Below, one piece after another: positions 23,501 through 38,500 of a stretch of DNA of 64,000 nucleotides. Position 1 is the first letter of the stretch; every line of letters begins with the position of its first letter. The notes under the pieces are model-generated. The model was not told where the DNA came from and ran no database searches. It worked only from the letters and a program-made list of their open reading frames with translations. The position numbers were made by a program, and so were the translations under genes. Origin of the DNA: Chaetoderma sp. LZ-2023a (lineage: Eukaryota > Mollusca > Caudofoveata > Chaetodermatida > Chaetodermatidae); contig CM067373.1 of NCBI GenBank assembly GCA_034401795.1, positions 44,256,914 to 44,320,913 on the forward strand, written 5' to 3'.

Positions 23501-26500
23501 CAGTCGTCACTTTTGCTACTGGCAATGTACGAACCTTTTTCTCCTTATTTGTAAGTCGAAATGAACCTGTCCGTGTTTCAGGTTTCTTAGAGTTATGCGG
23601 AGATGGTTCCCGTGATCGGGCCTTCTTAAAAATGGCGGTGAATGGAACTTTGGCCTTTTTACCTTTCTCAGTTAATGCACGAGCAGAGTCTATTATCCCT
23701 GAAATTGACACTTTAGACCCTGAGCGGTCTTTCCTGCCTGGCACATCCAGTGTATTAGACTTTAGAACGGACTCGGTTAGCGTCGATTCACTGACGGCTG
23801 ATTTCATACCTCTCCCGATCGCACTTGAAGATTCATCAAGCGAGTGGCCTTTATCCTTTGATCCTTGACGAAATGTTTTGCGTCGATCCGAAACTTCGAT
23901 TGTATGGTCTTCAGTGTAGCCTCGATGCATAGCTGTTTTGTAATAAGCCAAAGGATTATGTCCGAGTCATAGGAAAGTGAATAAAAACAGTATCAAGTTT
24001 CAATTGTGCAATGTTTAAACTTTTAGTGGTAAAACCGGCTCATAATTGGCAGTGGTCTTGAGAAATGTCCATTTACAGGACAAAAGCATAGTAATTTTGA
24101 CAATTTTACCACTGGAAAGACTGGCTCGATAACCAAGCCAGTCATTAGTGGTAAATTTTCAAAATAATCTGCTCTTGACCTGCAAACGGACATTCGATAT
24201 TATATGTTAAGTGATAAACTGAATCTTCGCCGCATAAGAAGAGAGGAGTGAAGAATGAATGAAAGCGTGTGGTGATTCATGCAAAGAGCTCACAATTGTA
24301 TGTAAAATTGTCTACTTTTTATCACTCCTCATCCAGTAACGGTCATGTCAGCAGAAATTTAAGCATCCATCGCGTCCATTTATTTAACACAATGAGAACT
24401 TTAACTAAGATGAAAGGACTGAAGTGTATAATGTTAGGCTTACATTAAAATAGAGATTTACCTGTAGAGGTATTAAAGTAACAGAGAAATATACAGGACC
24501 TTATACCGAATACTGATACTTCATCAGTGTCCAAAAAACCCAACTATACGGTGACAACAATGTGGGTGTTTTGACATTGAGAACACTATGAATAAAACAA
24601 TGATGAGGATGACGATGAAGAGGAGGCAGCAGCAGGGAGTAGGACAAACAAGAAAACATTCATGTTCATAGGACAGAAATAACTCACTTTTCCGGAGTGT
24701 GAGATCCGGCCCGTTGGCCAGTTGATTCTGACGAGGACGGTACTCCTCAGTATCTGATGATAAGAAGATAGATGATAAGAAGATAGATGGTTAGCAAACA
24801 GAATATAAAGATAATTTTAGCACTTTAACACGCAAGCAAGCCAAAACCTAATTCTGTGGTGTTAATAAGAAATGTTCATTTACAGAAGAGAATTTTCAAA
24901 AATTTGATAACAGCCAGTCATTCAAGTGGTAAATTTTCAAAAATCTCTAGGCCTGCAAAGGAACATTTTCTATGATAAGATTTTAATTTTCTTGACCAAA
25001 TTTGGTGATTAAAGGGCTAAGTAGTAAGGCAGGAAAATTAAATGTCCACTAGAAGCGTCTATTATTAGCGCAAGTGCTGTTAGTCAAGGTGTATATATAG
25101 AGGTCCTTTCAGACTAACCCTATACTGGTCAAGCCGGTCAAAACCAGCATCTGCAGTGGTCCTGAGAAATGTCCATTTGCAGACCAAGAGAAGAATATTT
25201 TGAAAATTTACCACTGGACTGGCGCGATAACCATGACAGTCACTCCAGTGGTAAATTTTCAAAAAGAGTCTTCCCTAGGCCTGCAAATGGACATTTTCCA
25301 TGAGAAAATCTATTTTTTAAAAACAAATTCAAGTGTTAAAGATTAGATATAAAATTGTGATCCTCTCAGATGTCTACTAGTGTTATGTCACAAGCATGCT
25401 GTGATATCTGCAATATAGATCAACAACACAGATACGTCAGCAAAATGAACTGACACAGGAGCTACAGAAACAGGACATGGTTAGAAAAAGCTACCACGGC
25501 GACTCATACAACTGATGATGCACAGCGTACTAATAACAATTTAATAGATATCTTCAGAGAAATTAAATTCACACACAAATCACCATAGCAATCATTTCAT
25601 AACAGGTTGTCACTACCTGTTAATCCTCTTACTGACAAATCTCTGAAAATGTAAATTGTTTACAATTTATAGCATATTCTGTTGAATATTTTGAACTTAA
25701 TTTGACACAATAATTTCATAATATTCAACAGTTTTCTTGTTTGTTTGCCCTCAGATTGAGATATGGGGAATTTATAAGTGAGAGTTCCATGTATCTCATT
25801 TTCAAGGCAACTATACAGGAAAACTGTCAAATATTTTGAAATTAATTTGACTGGAAGCCATTGCTAGGCAGCAACCACTTCTATCCAAATTAATTTCAAA
25901 ATATTCAACAGAATAAGGTGTATATCGTCAAGAATATTTGTTTTCAGGGATTGGTCAGTGAAATGGGTAAAACACTGCAAATATTAGAGAAGAACATGTC
26001 ATAGATCAGGATGTATCCTGGCAGTATAGCTTTTGGATGCACATGCCGCGTATCCTGGCAGTATACCTTTGGGATGCATGTGCCGCATATCCTGGCAGCA
26101 TAGCGTTTGGACACAAGCGCTGCGTATCCTGGCAGTATACCTCTTGGATGCACTTTCCGCGTATCCTGGCAGTATACCTTTTGGAAGCACGCGCTGCGTA
26201 TCCTGGCAGTATGCCTTTTGGATACATGTGCAGTGTATCCTGGCAGTATGCCTTTTGGATGCACGTGCCGCATATCCTGGCAGTATGCCTTTTGGATAGA
26301 CATGCCGCGTATCCTGGCAGTATGCCTTTTGGATGCACGTGCCGCATATCCTGGCAGTATGCCTTTTGGATGAACGTGCCGCGTATCCTGGCAGTATGCC
26401 TTTTGGATGCATGTGCCGCGTATCCTGGCAGTATACCTTTTGGATGCACACGCCGCGTATCCTGGCAGTATACCTTTTGGAAGCACGCGCCGCGTATCCT

Positions 26501-29500
26501 GGCAGTATGCCTTTTGGATACATGTGCAGTGTATCCTGGCAGTATGCCTTTTGGATGCACGTGCCGCATATCCTGGCAGTATGCCTTTTGGATAGACATG
26601 CCGCGTATCCTGGCAGTATGCCTTTTGGATGCACATGCCGCGTATCCTGGCAGTATGCCATTTGGATGCACGTGCCGCGTATCCTAGCAGTATACCTTTT
26701 GGATGCACGTTCCACGTATCCTGGCAGCATAGCTTTTGGATGCACGCGCCGCGTATCCTGGCAGTATGCCTTTTGGATACATGCGCCGCGTATCCTGGCA
26801 GTATGCCTTTTGGATACACGCGCCACGTATCCTGGCAGTATACCTTTGGGATGCATGCGCCGCGTATCCTGGCAGTATGCCTTTTGGATACACGCGCCAC
26901 ATATCCTGGCAGTATACCTTTGGGATGCATGTGCCGCATATCCTGGCAGCATAGCGTTTGGACACACGCGCTGCGTATCCTGGCAGTATACCTCTTGGAT
27001 GCACTCGCCGCGTATCCTGGCAGTATACCTTTTCGAAGCATGCGCCGCGTATCCTGGCAGTATGCCTTTTGGATACATGTGCAGTGTATCCTGGCAGTAT
27101 GCCTTTTGGATGCACGTGCCGCATATCCTGGCAGTATGCCTTTTGGATGCACATGCCGCATATCCTGGCAATATGCCTTTTGGATGAACGTGCCGCATAT
27201 CCTGGCAATATGCCTTTTGGATGAACGTGCCGTGTATCCTGGCAGTATGCCTTTTGGATGCATTTGCCGCATATCCTGGCAGTATGCCTTTTGGATGCAC
27301 GTGCCGCGTATCCTGGCAGTATACCTTTTGGAGGCACATGCCGCATATCCTGGCAGTATACCTTTGGGATGCACACGCCGCGTATCCTGGCAGCATAGCT
27401 TTGGGATGCATGTGCCGCGCATCCTGGCAGTATACCTTTTTGGATGCACGTGACGCGCATGCAGCATAGCTTTTGGATGCACACGCCACCTATCCTGGCA
27501 GCATAGCTTTTGGATGCATGCGCCACATATCCTAGCAATATACCTTTTGGATGCATGCGCCGCATATCCTAGCAATATACCTTTTGGATGCATGCGCCAC
27601 GTATCCTGGCAGCATAGCTTTTGGATGCACGCGTCGCGTATCCTGGCAGTATACCTTTTGGATGCACGCGCCGCGTATCCTGGCAGTATACCTTTTGGAT
27701 GCACGTGCCGCGTATCCTGGCAGCATAGCTTTTGGATGCCCGCGTCGCGTATCCTGGCAGTATACCTTTTGGATGCACGTGCCGCGTATCCTGGCAGTAT
27801 GCCTTTTGGATGCACGCGTCGCGTATCCTGGCAGCATAGCTTTTGGACGCACGCGTCGCGTATCCTGGCAGTATACCTTTTGGATGCACGTGCCGCGTAT
27901 CCTGGCAGCATAGCTTTTGGATGCACGTGCCGCGTATCCTGGCAGCATAGCTTTTGGATGCACGCGCCACGTATCCTGGCAGTTTACCTTTTGGATGCAC
28001 GTGTCGCGTATCCTGGAAGTAGAGCTTTTCACCCACCCCAACGTTATACTGAGCATGCTTGTACATAAAGCCACAAAAAAATACAGTAAACACACACATA
28101 CGATATAAATAAAACCTTTACAAATAAGCAGCGATGGCCTATTAAAGCAGTGATGGTGGTCCGTTATTAAAACATATGGTTAAAAAGACTGTCACACATG
28201 ACCACTTGGTGAGATAAACAGGACATTAAGGGTGGACTATGGAAGACGGACAGATAGACACATGACCACTTGGTGATTTAAACGGGACATTAAGGGTGGA
28301 CTATGGAAGACGGACAGATAGACACATGACCACTTGGTGAGATAAACAGGACATTAAGGGTGGACTATGGAAGACGGACAGATAGACACATGACCACTTG
28401 GTGATTTAAACGGGACATTAAGGGTGGACTATGGAAGACGGACAGATAGACACATGACCACTTGGTGATTTAAACAGGACATTAAGGGTGGACTATGGAA
28501 GACGGACAGATAGACACATGACCACTTGGTGATTTAAACGGGACATTAAGGGTGGACTATGGAAGACGGACAGATAGACACATGACCACTTGGTGATTTA
28601 AACGGGACATTAAGGGTGGACTATGGAAGACGGACAGATAGACACTTGACCACTTGGTGATTTAAACGGGACATTAAGGGTGGACTATGGAAGACGGACA
28701 GATAGACACATGACCACTTGGTGATTTAAACGGGACATTAAGGGTGGACTATTGAAGACGGACAGATAGACACATGGCCATGTAGATGGACATGTTGTCA
28801 TCACCATAGTTCTGAGTAAAAAAATCAGTTGAACGAAAACATATAAACATTATCATGCAAATAAAGACAATGGACCCTTCCAGTTTTAGCTATGCCCCAC
28901 CCATCTTTAGCTAAGCTCCACCCAGACCTCACTCATGTTGGGATTGATCGTCTCTGAACACCCTGACTATCAATTTCCAGAAAATTATACAAGTTGTTGA
29001 ATATTTTGAAACTAATTTGACTGGGTGCGCCCAATTCAATCAACAACGCTTAGTCCGTCACCAATTAAGCATGCATGACGAACTTATCTACGTCATTCAT
29101 GACATCCTTGATTATGATGTCATCCTTCACGTCACGTAGTTGATTATGACATCATATAATGGATGGATAAACTGGAAAGGTCCATTATGTAAGTTAATTG
29201 TTTGTAGTTTTGATACACATCAATACCTGTGCACAGGTGAGGTAAAGAATCTAAGCTCTGAGTGCGTCTTAAAGGAGGACTCTCATCTAGTGCAGCAAAA
29301 CAACACATTTGTGCAACAACAGCAAACATGCAAAGATAACGCAATTTTATGTCATACATTCCATGTCTAAGTTTCTTATATAAGTACAATGAAAGCTAAA
29401 ATAACCTCAGTAGCAAAGTAAACACCAAATTGAATTTAAATGCATCCCTGACTAATAAGATATTTTCCAGCAACTTATAACTCAGTGTTATTGTAATAGA

Positions 29501-32500
29501 AGAAATTCATATTACTAATTGACCTTACTAAAAATGTTAATCAGTAAAATCAAAGGAAAATATTAAACGAATTATTTAAAAATATAAATTGGTCACGGTT
29601 CAAGTCTTATTTACACAGCATAGTTTTTAATATTATTAGAGTTTAATCATTTCAGCAACTATTTATTAATTACAAGTAATTACAGCTACAAAATGTCGTC
29701 AAAATATTACAAGTAATTATAGCTACAAAATGTGGTTAAAACATTACAAGCAAAATGAAGACTTTAGTCTTTATTTTTAACTACTGTAACTAATATTGTA
29801 AAGTAAGTGAGAAAGTTAGAAGAGAAACACAAATATTACAATTACTGAAGACAACAGCAACTAGAAAATGTAGTTTGACTCAGAGGGCCGCGCCCCCCCC
29901 CCAACCTCTACCACCCACCACACCCCCACTGAACATACCTTTTGTCTATGTAGTAGTTAGCAATTTTATTCAAAGCATTCATATTATTAAAAAACCCATT
30001 AAAAACAAGTTTCATTAAAATATCTGTAGTGTTTCTGTATGATATGCTGTTTACAGGAACATTGACAAAAATCGTGAGTTTTTGCATTAAGAAGACAATT
30101 TTCACCAAAAGTCTTGAACCTATAAAGGTGAATCCTTCAAAAGGCACATCTACCCATCATAAAGAAGCCACCTACCAAGTTCCCTTAAATTATCTTAAGC
30201 GATGCTGTATGATATGGTGTTTACAAGAAAATTTACAAAAATCGTGAGTTTTTGCATCAAAAAGCCAATTTTCACCAAGCATCTTGGACCTATAAAGGTG
30301 ACTCATTGAAAAGGCACATCTACCCATCATAAAGAAGCCACCGGCAAAGTTTCATTAAATTATTTTAAGTGATTCTATATGATATGATGTTTACGAGAGC
30401 ATTGACAAAAATCTGGATCTTTTGCATTAAAAAGTAAATTTACACCCAAAATCTAGGACCTATAAAGGTGAATCACTGAAAAGGCACATCCACCCATCAT
30501 AAAGAAGCCACCTGTCAAGTTTCATTAAATTATTTTAAGCCAATCTGTATGATATGATGTTTACGAGATATTGTGGACAGACAGACAGACAGACAGATGG
30601 ACAGATAGATGGACAGACGCAGTGATTGCTTTAAGGCTTCCCTAATTAAGTGATTATCTTTACATGAACAATGTATTTTAGAATCAGTAGTTAGCAAGAA
30701 ACCCATTTGGCCGTTTTACAATCTGAGTAGTTTCAATCTATTCTACTTACCCAGTACAAAGTGTCAGTTTTATGCAGGTAATTATCAATTAGCATGTTAG
30801 ATGTTAAGTACGCATTGTTCCCGTCACTCCTTAACCCTTTGATGTTCACACCGGCCCAAACCGTCCTCTGCTATGGTCTTGTGGAATGTCCATTTACAGG
30901 CTATGAGAACGCGCAAGTTTTGAAAATTTACCACTAGGAATGACTAGCTCGATAACTGAGCCAGTGATAAATTTTCAAAAAGTGTATTCTCTTGGCCTGG
31001 AACTGGACATTCAATAAGAAAATATTTAAATTTTTTTTGGACCAAATTTGACCATTAAAGGATTAAATGTAAGATTGTAGTGAATTCATGTCTGGTCGTC
31101 TGTCTGTCTGTCTGTTCATCCATGTATCTCAGAAAATACTGATTAGATTTGAGTCATACAAGACAGCTTGTTACCCGAATCTTGAATTTCCATATTTAAC
31201 CCTATAACACTCATATTAGCCAAAAAACGGCTTTTACAGTGGTCTTGAGAAATGTCGATTAATCAAGCCAGTCATTCCAATGATAAATTTTCAAAAACAG
31301 TCTTCTCTTGGTCTGCAAATTGACATTTTGATATCAATGTTCTATCTTTTACTGTGTCAATATAAAAAAAATCTGGCGTACATTTTTAAACAATTTCGGT
31401 GGAAGATGTTGCTTTCTCCGACGGCACTATCTCCCACCAAATTTGTTTAAAATGAGTTAAAATTGTTCATCTGTTAATTTAATTTGAAAATTTAAAGTTT
31501 TGACACCAGAGTGATAAGGGTTAAATCACTGGATTGAGATAAGATCAAATTCCAGATCTATGGACATCTCCGACATTACAGATCCAATTTGACTCAAACG
31601 TTAACACAAGAAAGGTCGTTACGGTACATTAGGATTTGCAATCTTTAGGTCACAATCTGGATTTAAAAAGCTGGATCTGGGTTCTGATCATATTCAAGAT
31701 TTTTTAAATCTAAAAAAAATTCGAAACATTCTGAAAACTCTGATTGCAGTTGTTTAACCGTTTAATGGTCATGCCAGCCCAAACTGACCTCTGCAGTGGT
31801 CATGTCGATGGCCATTTATAGGGCAAAGGAACATTTTTGAAAGTCTACCACAGGAATGACTGGCTCGATAACCAATCTAGTCGTTTGAGTGGTAAATTTT
31901 CAAAATCCAGCCTCCTCTTATGTTCTAAATGGACATGCACTATGCAACAATCTCATTTTTCTTCACCAATCCTGACTTTTCAAGGGTTAAGAAACAATTT
32001 ATCTTATTTTATCATGCGGTTAGTCTTGTGGCAAATATATAATTATATATATATATATGGAATGACAACACCAGGCACATAACAATCACTAACAAAAATA
32101 CCAAAAAAATCTTTGAAAACCTTGCGAATGGATGAATCCACTTATAGCTATGCCACGCCCATCTTTAGCTAAGTTCCATCCATGCCTTAGCACGTGTTTG
32201 GATAGATCAAACCCTGTTGACTATTTTGAAACTAATTTGACTGGGTGTTGTTGCTGCCTATGCAAATTAGTTTCAAATTATTCAACAGAATGTTTATTGA
32301 ATTATAGACATAAAAATCTTACAACTGAAGGCCTATTAAGCGTTCATGATGCACTTAGATACTCCATCACTATGCAATTGATTGTGATGTCGGCCTACGT
32401 GTGACATACTTGATAATGGTGTAATATACTTGATCGACAGATTCATTAATTATATGTCCTGAAAAACAATCTCTTTCACAGTTAGATGTGTCAAGTTATT

Positions 32501-35500
32501 ATTAATTTTATCCCATATCATTCACCAGGTAAAGTTATCCTCTAAGATATGCTCTAACCATTCGGTTAAAGAATAATTATTTCACATAATAGGGAGAGCG
32601 CCCCATCTATGATTCAAATCTAATCACTGCTAGTTTTCTGTTATCTCAGATATGATCAGGAGAAACTGATGCAGAATATAAATTACAAATCCTTTTTAAA
32701 TATCATGCAAATGTACATGAGTGCTTATAATAGTGGAGTTAGTTCCCTTATCCACCAGGCGGATACAGAATTTGCAGAAGTGAGGGTGAAATGGGTGTGC
32801 ATTAGGCAGGATATCCCACGTAGATCCGTTCCTGTTATGTAAAGACCCTTACCTGCTTTGGTACTGTCATCAAATGATCCACCCTCGCTGTAGTTAGCGT
32901 CATTGTAGCCGTCATCGCGCTCGTCGTCGTCATCATCATGGCGTATGTTCTCTCTGTTCATGTGGTGCTCTAAAGCTGATAGCTGTACTCGTCTTTCTCT
33001 GTGCAAACACATGATCAGTTAGTGAACAACAGTGAATCACATGACCATTCTGTTCACGCAGTCAATCACATGATCACTCAGTTCACATAAGGAACCACAC
33101 ACAGTCAAGTTATCTTGAATGAATACTACTCACAAGTCAGCGGTCTAGCCAATTGTCTTTTCAGTGAAGATTATCTAATATTAGGCGCAAACGAATTTAG
33201 GTAGAGTTACACAGATAAGTTAATATTGTAGCATTTGGCTAACAAATTTGAAAATGATGCCGATGATTGGGTGTGTGTCATAAACTATTGGAAGTAAGTA
33301 TACTTCAAACACACTATTTGAAATTTCTGGTTAATAGCTCAGAAATAACTTAAATTGTTTCGCAAACAAAATAAAATGTACTGTTGAATAATTGATTGGA
33401 TTGGAAGACATTGCTGAGTAATTATGTTTCCAATAATCACAAGAACATTTGTTATATCCCATTCCAAATTGTATTAACTAGTTACGGTTTTCTTATTTAT
33501 GAGCTGTACTGTAACTTACTGACAAATTAACCCTCTAAGTTTAATCATTGAAAGTCCAGGGTCTCGATTTCAAGACAAGTATACAGGACCACTGTTGAAT
33601 ATTTTAATAACTAATTTGAATGGAACCTGTTGCTGTAATAGGCAGCAAACAGCTTTCGGTCAACCTATTTAAAAAATATTCACTAGAATATTCTTTACAT
33701 GATAAAAGAATTTGTGGCTTCTGGTCTATACGGGTTGATGAGTTAGGGAAAGAGGGCAGTAGGGAGTGAGGGAGGGGAGGGGAGGTAGGAGAGGGATGGG
33801 TGGCGAGGTGAGGGAGGAGAGGGATGGGTGGCGAGGTGAGGGCGGGAGGGAGGAATGGTGGGGAGGGGAAAGAGATGGGTGGGGACGGGGAGGGAGGGAG
33901 GTGAGGGAGGGGCAGGGAGAGGGAGAGAGGGGGCAAGGGATGGGAGGAAGCAAGGGAGGGAGAGGGAAGGAGGAAGGGAGCAAGGGAGAGGGAGGCAGCA
34001 AGGGAGGGAGGGCGGGAGGGAGCATGCCAGAGAATAAATAAGTGATGACAGTAAAGAATTGCTGTGATGCTGTGACCTGTAGAGATTTGAGAATGAAGTA
34101 TTTTCCTTGTTTTACCTTTGGAAGAATCTATCGTGACACTTGACGGGCAGAGAGAGGCGCATATACTCAAGCCGCACCTTCTCCAGTGTGCCGAAAGCTT
34201 TTGACATCACCTTCAAACACGGCGTCACATTGGCTCTAAACAAAAAGTCTTATAGTTATTAAAATCAGATTAAAAACATATCAGAAATTATAACTTTGCA
34301 AAAATCACAACACGTATAAATGAATAGGTAATTAAGGTAACATGTCTTAAGTGACCCACTTATGGAGCCATAGTCTGTCTAAAGCGACCACTTTATAGAG
34401 CCACAGTTAAACTTTTCTTACATGACCACCTTAGTCACAGTTAATGACTCCTGGTTTCTTAACCCTTTAATGGTCAAGCCAGCCAAAACTGGCCTTGCAG
34501 TGGTCTCAAAGAATTTCCATTTGTAGGCCAAGAGAGGACTATTTTAGAAAATATACCGCTAGTATGCCTGGCTCGTCAATCCAGAGGTAAATTTTCAAAA
34601 ATAGTCCTCTCTCGGCCTACAAATGGACATTCTATAAGCAAATATTTTGATTTTTGATAGTGGCTCTTTATAAGAGGGTCTTTCAACCACAGTCTTAAAG
34701 AACCACAATCATTTGTAAGTGAAACTAGGCTCTCTCTCTCTCCCTCCCTCCCTCCATCCATCCATCCATCCCCTTATGAAATAAACAATCTTTTTAAAGG
34801 ATATGTAATATTTAGCCAGTCACATCTAATATCACTTCCATGATGAGGTTTTTGAGGTATACATTAAACATAGTCATAAGGCAGCGAAAATTTGTATCGT
34901 AAAATTGTGTTGAATTCTTATGGTATTGTCTCAGTTTTAGAGAATGAATTTCGACTTTTTCTTGAAATATACCTAACATAACTCCACACCCGTTCTCAGA
35001 GATGCTGGTTTGGAATTTGTTATCATCCTAATAGAAGCCTAGGCTACTACAAGGAGAAATATGGCAGTCTTCTCTTGCCCAGCAAATGGACATTGCTCAA
35101 GCCCACTGCAGAGGATGTTTTTTGCTGCCTTGACCATTAAAGACAACTTTGACTGAATTGGACAGGTAAATGAGTAAAGCAATTAGACTTACCCGCCAGG
35201 TATTCTTGACACTTGTAGTCTTGGATGGTTGTTATTATCAAGTGGCTCAAATATTGGCAGTTCTTTACCATACCACAGGCTCATATTTCTTGTCATATTT
35301 CTGAAATAAACCAAGAATCATTTTTTCAACAAGGTATATATTTGCAGTCAATATATAGTATATAAGAACTATGGATTTATAAATCTACTAAGTCAGAACA
35401 TATATCAGAGAGCATTTTACCCACCACCCACTCCAGCCCAGCCCTCTATGATCTGACACTGTCCACAACAACGGAATCTTGATCTGATCTATTGATCCAT

Positions 35501-38500
35501 GCTGCACTGACCAATATGACCTTCTTTACTGAAGACATATTCTGTGAAAAATTTGAAAGTATTTTTTACTGGAACCGGCTATTGGAGAGAAATTGTTTCC
35601 AATATTCCTGCTATTGGAGAGAAATTGTTTCCAATATTTTCAATATCTTACAAGCATTGATGATCACCATAAGCATAACCGTTGACATTTTTTACTTTCT
35701 TACGTTACTAAGTTTCTTTGCTTTGCCAAGGGCACTTTGAAGGTTAGGTGTAGTGAAGATATATTCACACGATTGTCCAGAAGCACAAAGTCACTAATAT
35801 GGTCACCATAAGCTTGACCTCTTGACATGTATATTTTGATGCTAGTATGCATATATGTACGCAACGCATAGGTGCAGAATGCATAAATCCATTTTCTCAG
35901 TCAATCACATGACGTCATAATCAACTAAGTGACGTGTAGGATGACCTCATAATCATTGCGTCATAAATGACTAGATTTAGTCCATCTTAAACGGTTAATA
36001 GTTCATCAGGTTGTATGAATGTATGTCTTTAACCATTTAATAAACATGCTGTTGAATATTTTGGAACTAATTTGACTGGGTGCTGCTGTTGCCGCTATTA
36101 GCAGCAACAGCACCTAGTCAAATTAGTTTCAAACTATTCAACAGCTTACCTGTAGTTTTCTGGAAAATGATAGTGAGGGAGTTTAGGGATTGATCGATCC
36201 CAACATGAGTGAGTTGTGGGTGGACCTTAGCTAGAGATGGGTGGGGCATAGATAAAACTGGAAAGGTCGATTGCATGGAAATGAGACACTTACACACAAA
36301 ATGGTTCATATCCTTCTTGTAGACCACAATATGTGAAGTACTTCAAGGAATTCACATCCTGGAACAAGAAAATGACAAACATTGCGATGATTAGATCATT
36401 CAGCATGCACTCGAAATGCCCAAGCCAGAACATTTATCTACATAGTACTTCAACGCTCAAAGAGAGACGCATTTACCTACAGAGTACTTCAACGCTCAAA
36501 GAGAGACGCATTTACCTACAGAGTACTTCAACGCTCGAAGAGAGAAGCATTTACCTACAGAGTACTTCAAAGCTCGAAGAGAGAAGCATTTACCTACAGA
36601 GTACTTCAACGCTTGAAGAGAGAAGCATTTACCTACATAGTACTTCAACGCTCGAAGAGAGAAGCATTTACCTACAGAGTACTTCAAAGCTCGAAGAGAG
36701 AAGCATTTACCTACAGAGTACTTCAACGCTCGAAGAGAGAAGCATTTACCTACATAGTACTTCAACGACCTACACAGTACTTCAACACTCGAAGAGCGCT
36801 TCAATGCTCGAAGAGAGAAGCATTTACCTACAGAGTAGTTCAACGCTCGAAGAGAGAAGCATTTAACTATAGAGTCCTTCAATGCTCGAAGAGAGAAGCA
36901 TTTATCTACAGAGTACTTCCATGCTCGAAGAGAGAAGCATTTATCTACAGAGTACTTCAAAGCTCTAATATAGAAGCATTTACCTACATAGTACTTTAAC
37001 ACTCAGAGAGCAGCATTTACCTACAGAGTACTTCAAGGCTCTAAGAGAGAAGCATTTACCTACATAGTACATCAACGCTCAGAGAGAAGCATTTACCTAC
37101 TTAGTACTTCAACGATCTACACCGTACTTCAAACCTCGAAGAGAGCTTCAATGCTCGAAGAGAGAAGCATTTACCTAGATAGTACTTCAACGCTTGAAGA
37201 GAGAAACATTTACCTACATAGTACTTCAACACTCAAACAGAGAAGCATTTACCTACAGAGTACTTCAACGCTCGAAGAGAGAAGCATTTACCTACATAGT
37301 ACTTCAACGATCTACACCGTACTTCAAACCTCGAACAGAGCTTCAACGCTCGAAGAGAGAAGCATCCTAGATAGTACTTCAACGCTTGAAGAGAGAAACA
37401 TTTACCTACATAGTACTTCAACACTCCAACAGAGAAGCATTTACCTACAGAGTACTTCAACGCTCGAAGAGAGAAGCATTTACCTACAGAGTACTTCAAC
37501 GCTCAAAGAGAGAAGCATTTACCTACAGAGTACTTCAATGCTCAAAGAGAGAAGCATTTACCTACAGAGTACTTCAACGCTCAGAGAGAAGCATTTACCT
37601 ACAGAGTACATCAACGCTCGAAGAGACGCATTTACCTACAGAGTACTTCAATGCTCAAAGAGAGAAGCATTTACCTACAGAGTACTTCAACGCTCAGAGA
37701 GAAGCATTTACCTACAGAGTACATCGACGCTCGTAGAGATGCATTTACCTACAGAGTACTTCAACGCTCGAAGAGAGAAGCATTTACCTACAGAGTACTT
37801 CAAAGCCCGAAGAGAGAAGCATTTACCTACATAGTACTTCAACAACCTACAGAGTACTTCAACGCTCGAAGAGAGCTTCAACGCTCGAAGAGAGAAGAAT
37901 TTACCTACAGAGTACTTCAACGCTCGAAGAGAGAAGCATTTACCTACAGAATCCTTCAATGCTCGAAGAGAGAAGCATTTACCTACAGAGTACTTCAACG
38001 CTTGATTAGAGAAGCATTTACCTAGAGTACTTCAACGCTTGAAGAGAACCAAAATCAACGATTGCATTTTTAGTTTGCGTCTCACAACGAGTATGTTATT
38101 CTGTCTGTTAGTTTGTCTGTCAAATTTTTGGCATTTCTGACAAAGCTGCCTAATTCACAACTATGGCGTGTCACACTTGTTAAGGCACTGGTCGCTTTGC
38201 TTTATAGTACTGTAAAATAAAACTACTCTATGTCACAAGGATGCTTGCTCGGTTGAAATTGGATGTGAAAGTTTAATTTCCTTATTTACTTATATCAAAG
38301 GCATCTATATTTATCCAAACAAGTTCATGGAATTCTCTAAACATCAAATACACCTAGTCCCATCCAGCAGTCCTCTTCAATGGCATACCTGTCCTGATCA
38401 AGCGTCAACTGAGCTAATGATATACAGATCATCAATAACTTAAATGTCATACCTGTCCCATGTTCATTCTGGCTTTTTGATGCGTACCCAATGTCACTGC

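Noticed and set aside
23461-23868. A 135-codon plus-strand frame opposite E14
   Set aside because: Antisense shadow of the long RyR exon E14, which has clear homology and splice sites on the minus strand.
25944-27926. A 660-codon open frame on the minus strand, plus other long frames on both strands
   Set aside because: All are translations of the 37-bp minisatellite. The residue period equals the unit length in bases, and frames are open on both strands at once.
33604-34170. Proline/serine-rich frame across the polypurine tract
   Set aside because: A composition artefact of the CCCTCC tract; only E10 at its edge is coding.
36333-38025. Repetitive frames (repeated [12 protein letters not shown] and similar)
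   Set aside because: The 39-bp unit is a multiple of three and stop-free in several frames on both strands. No splice structure or homology.
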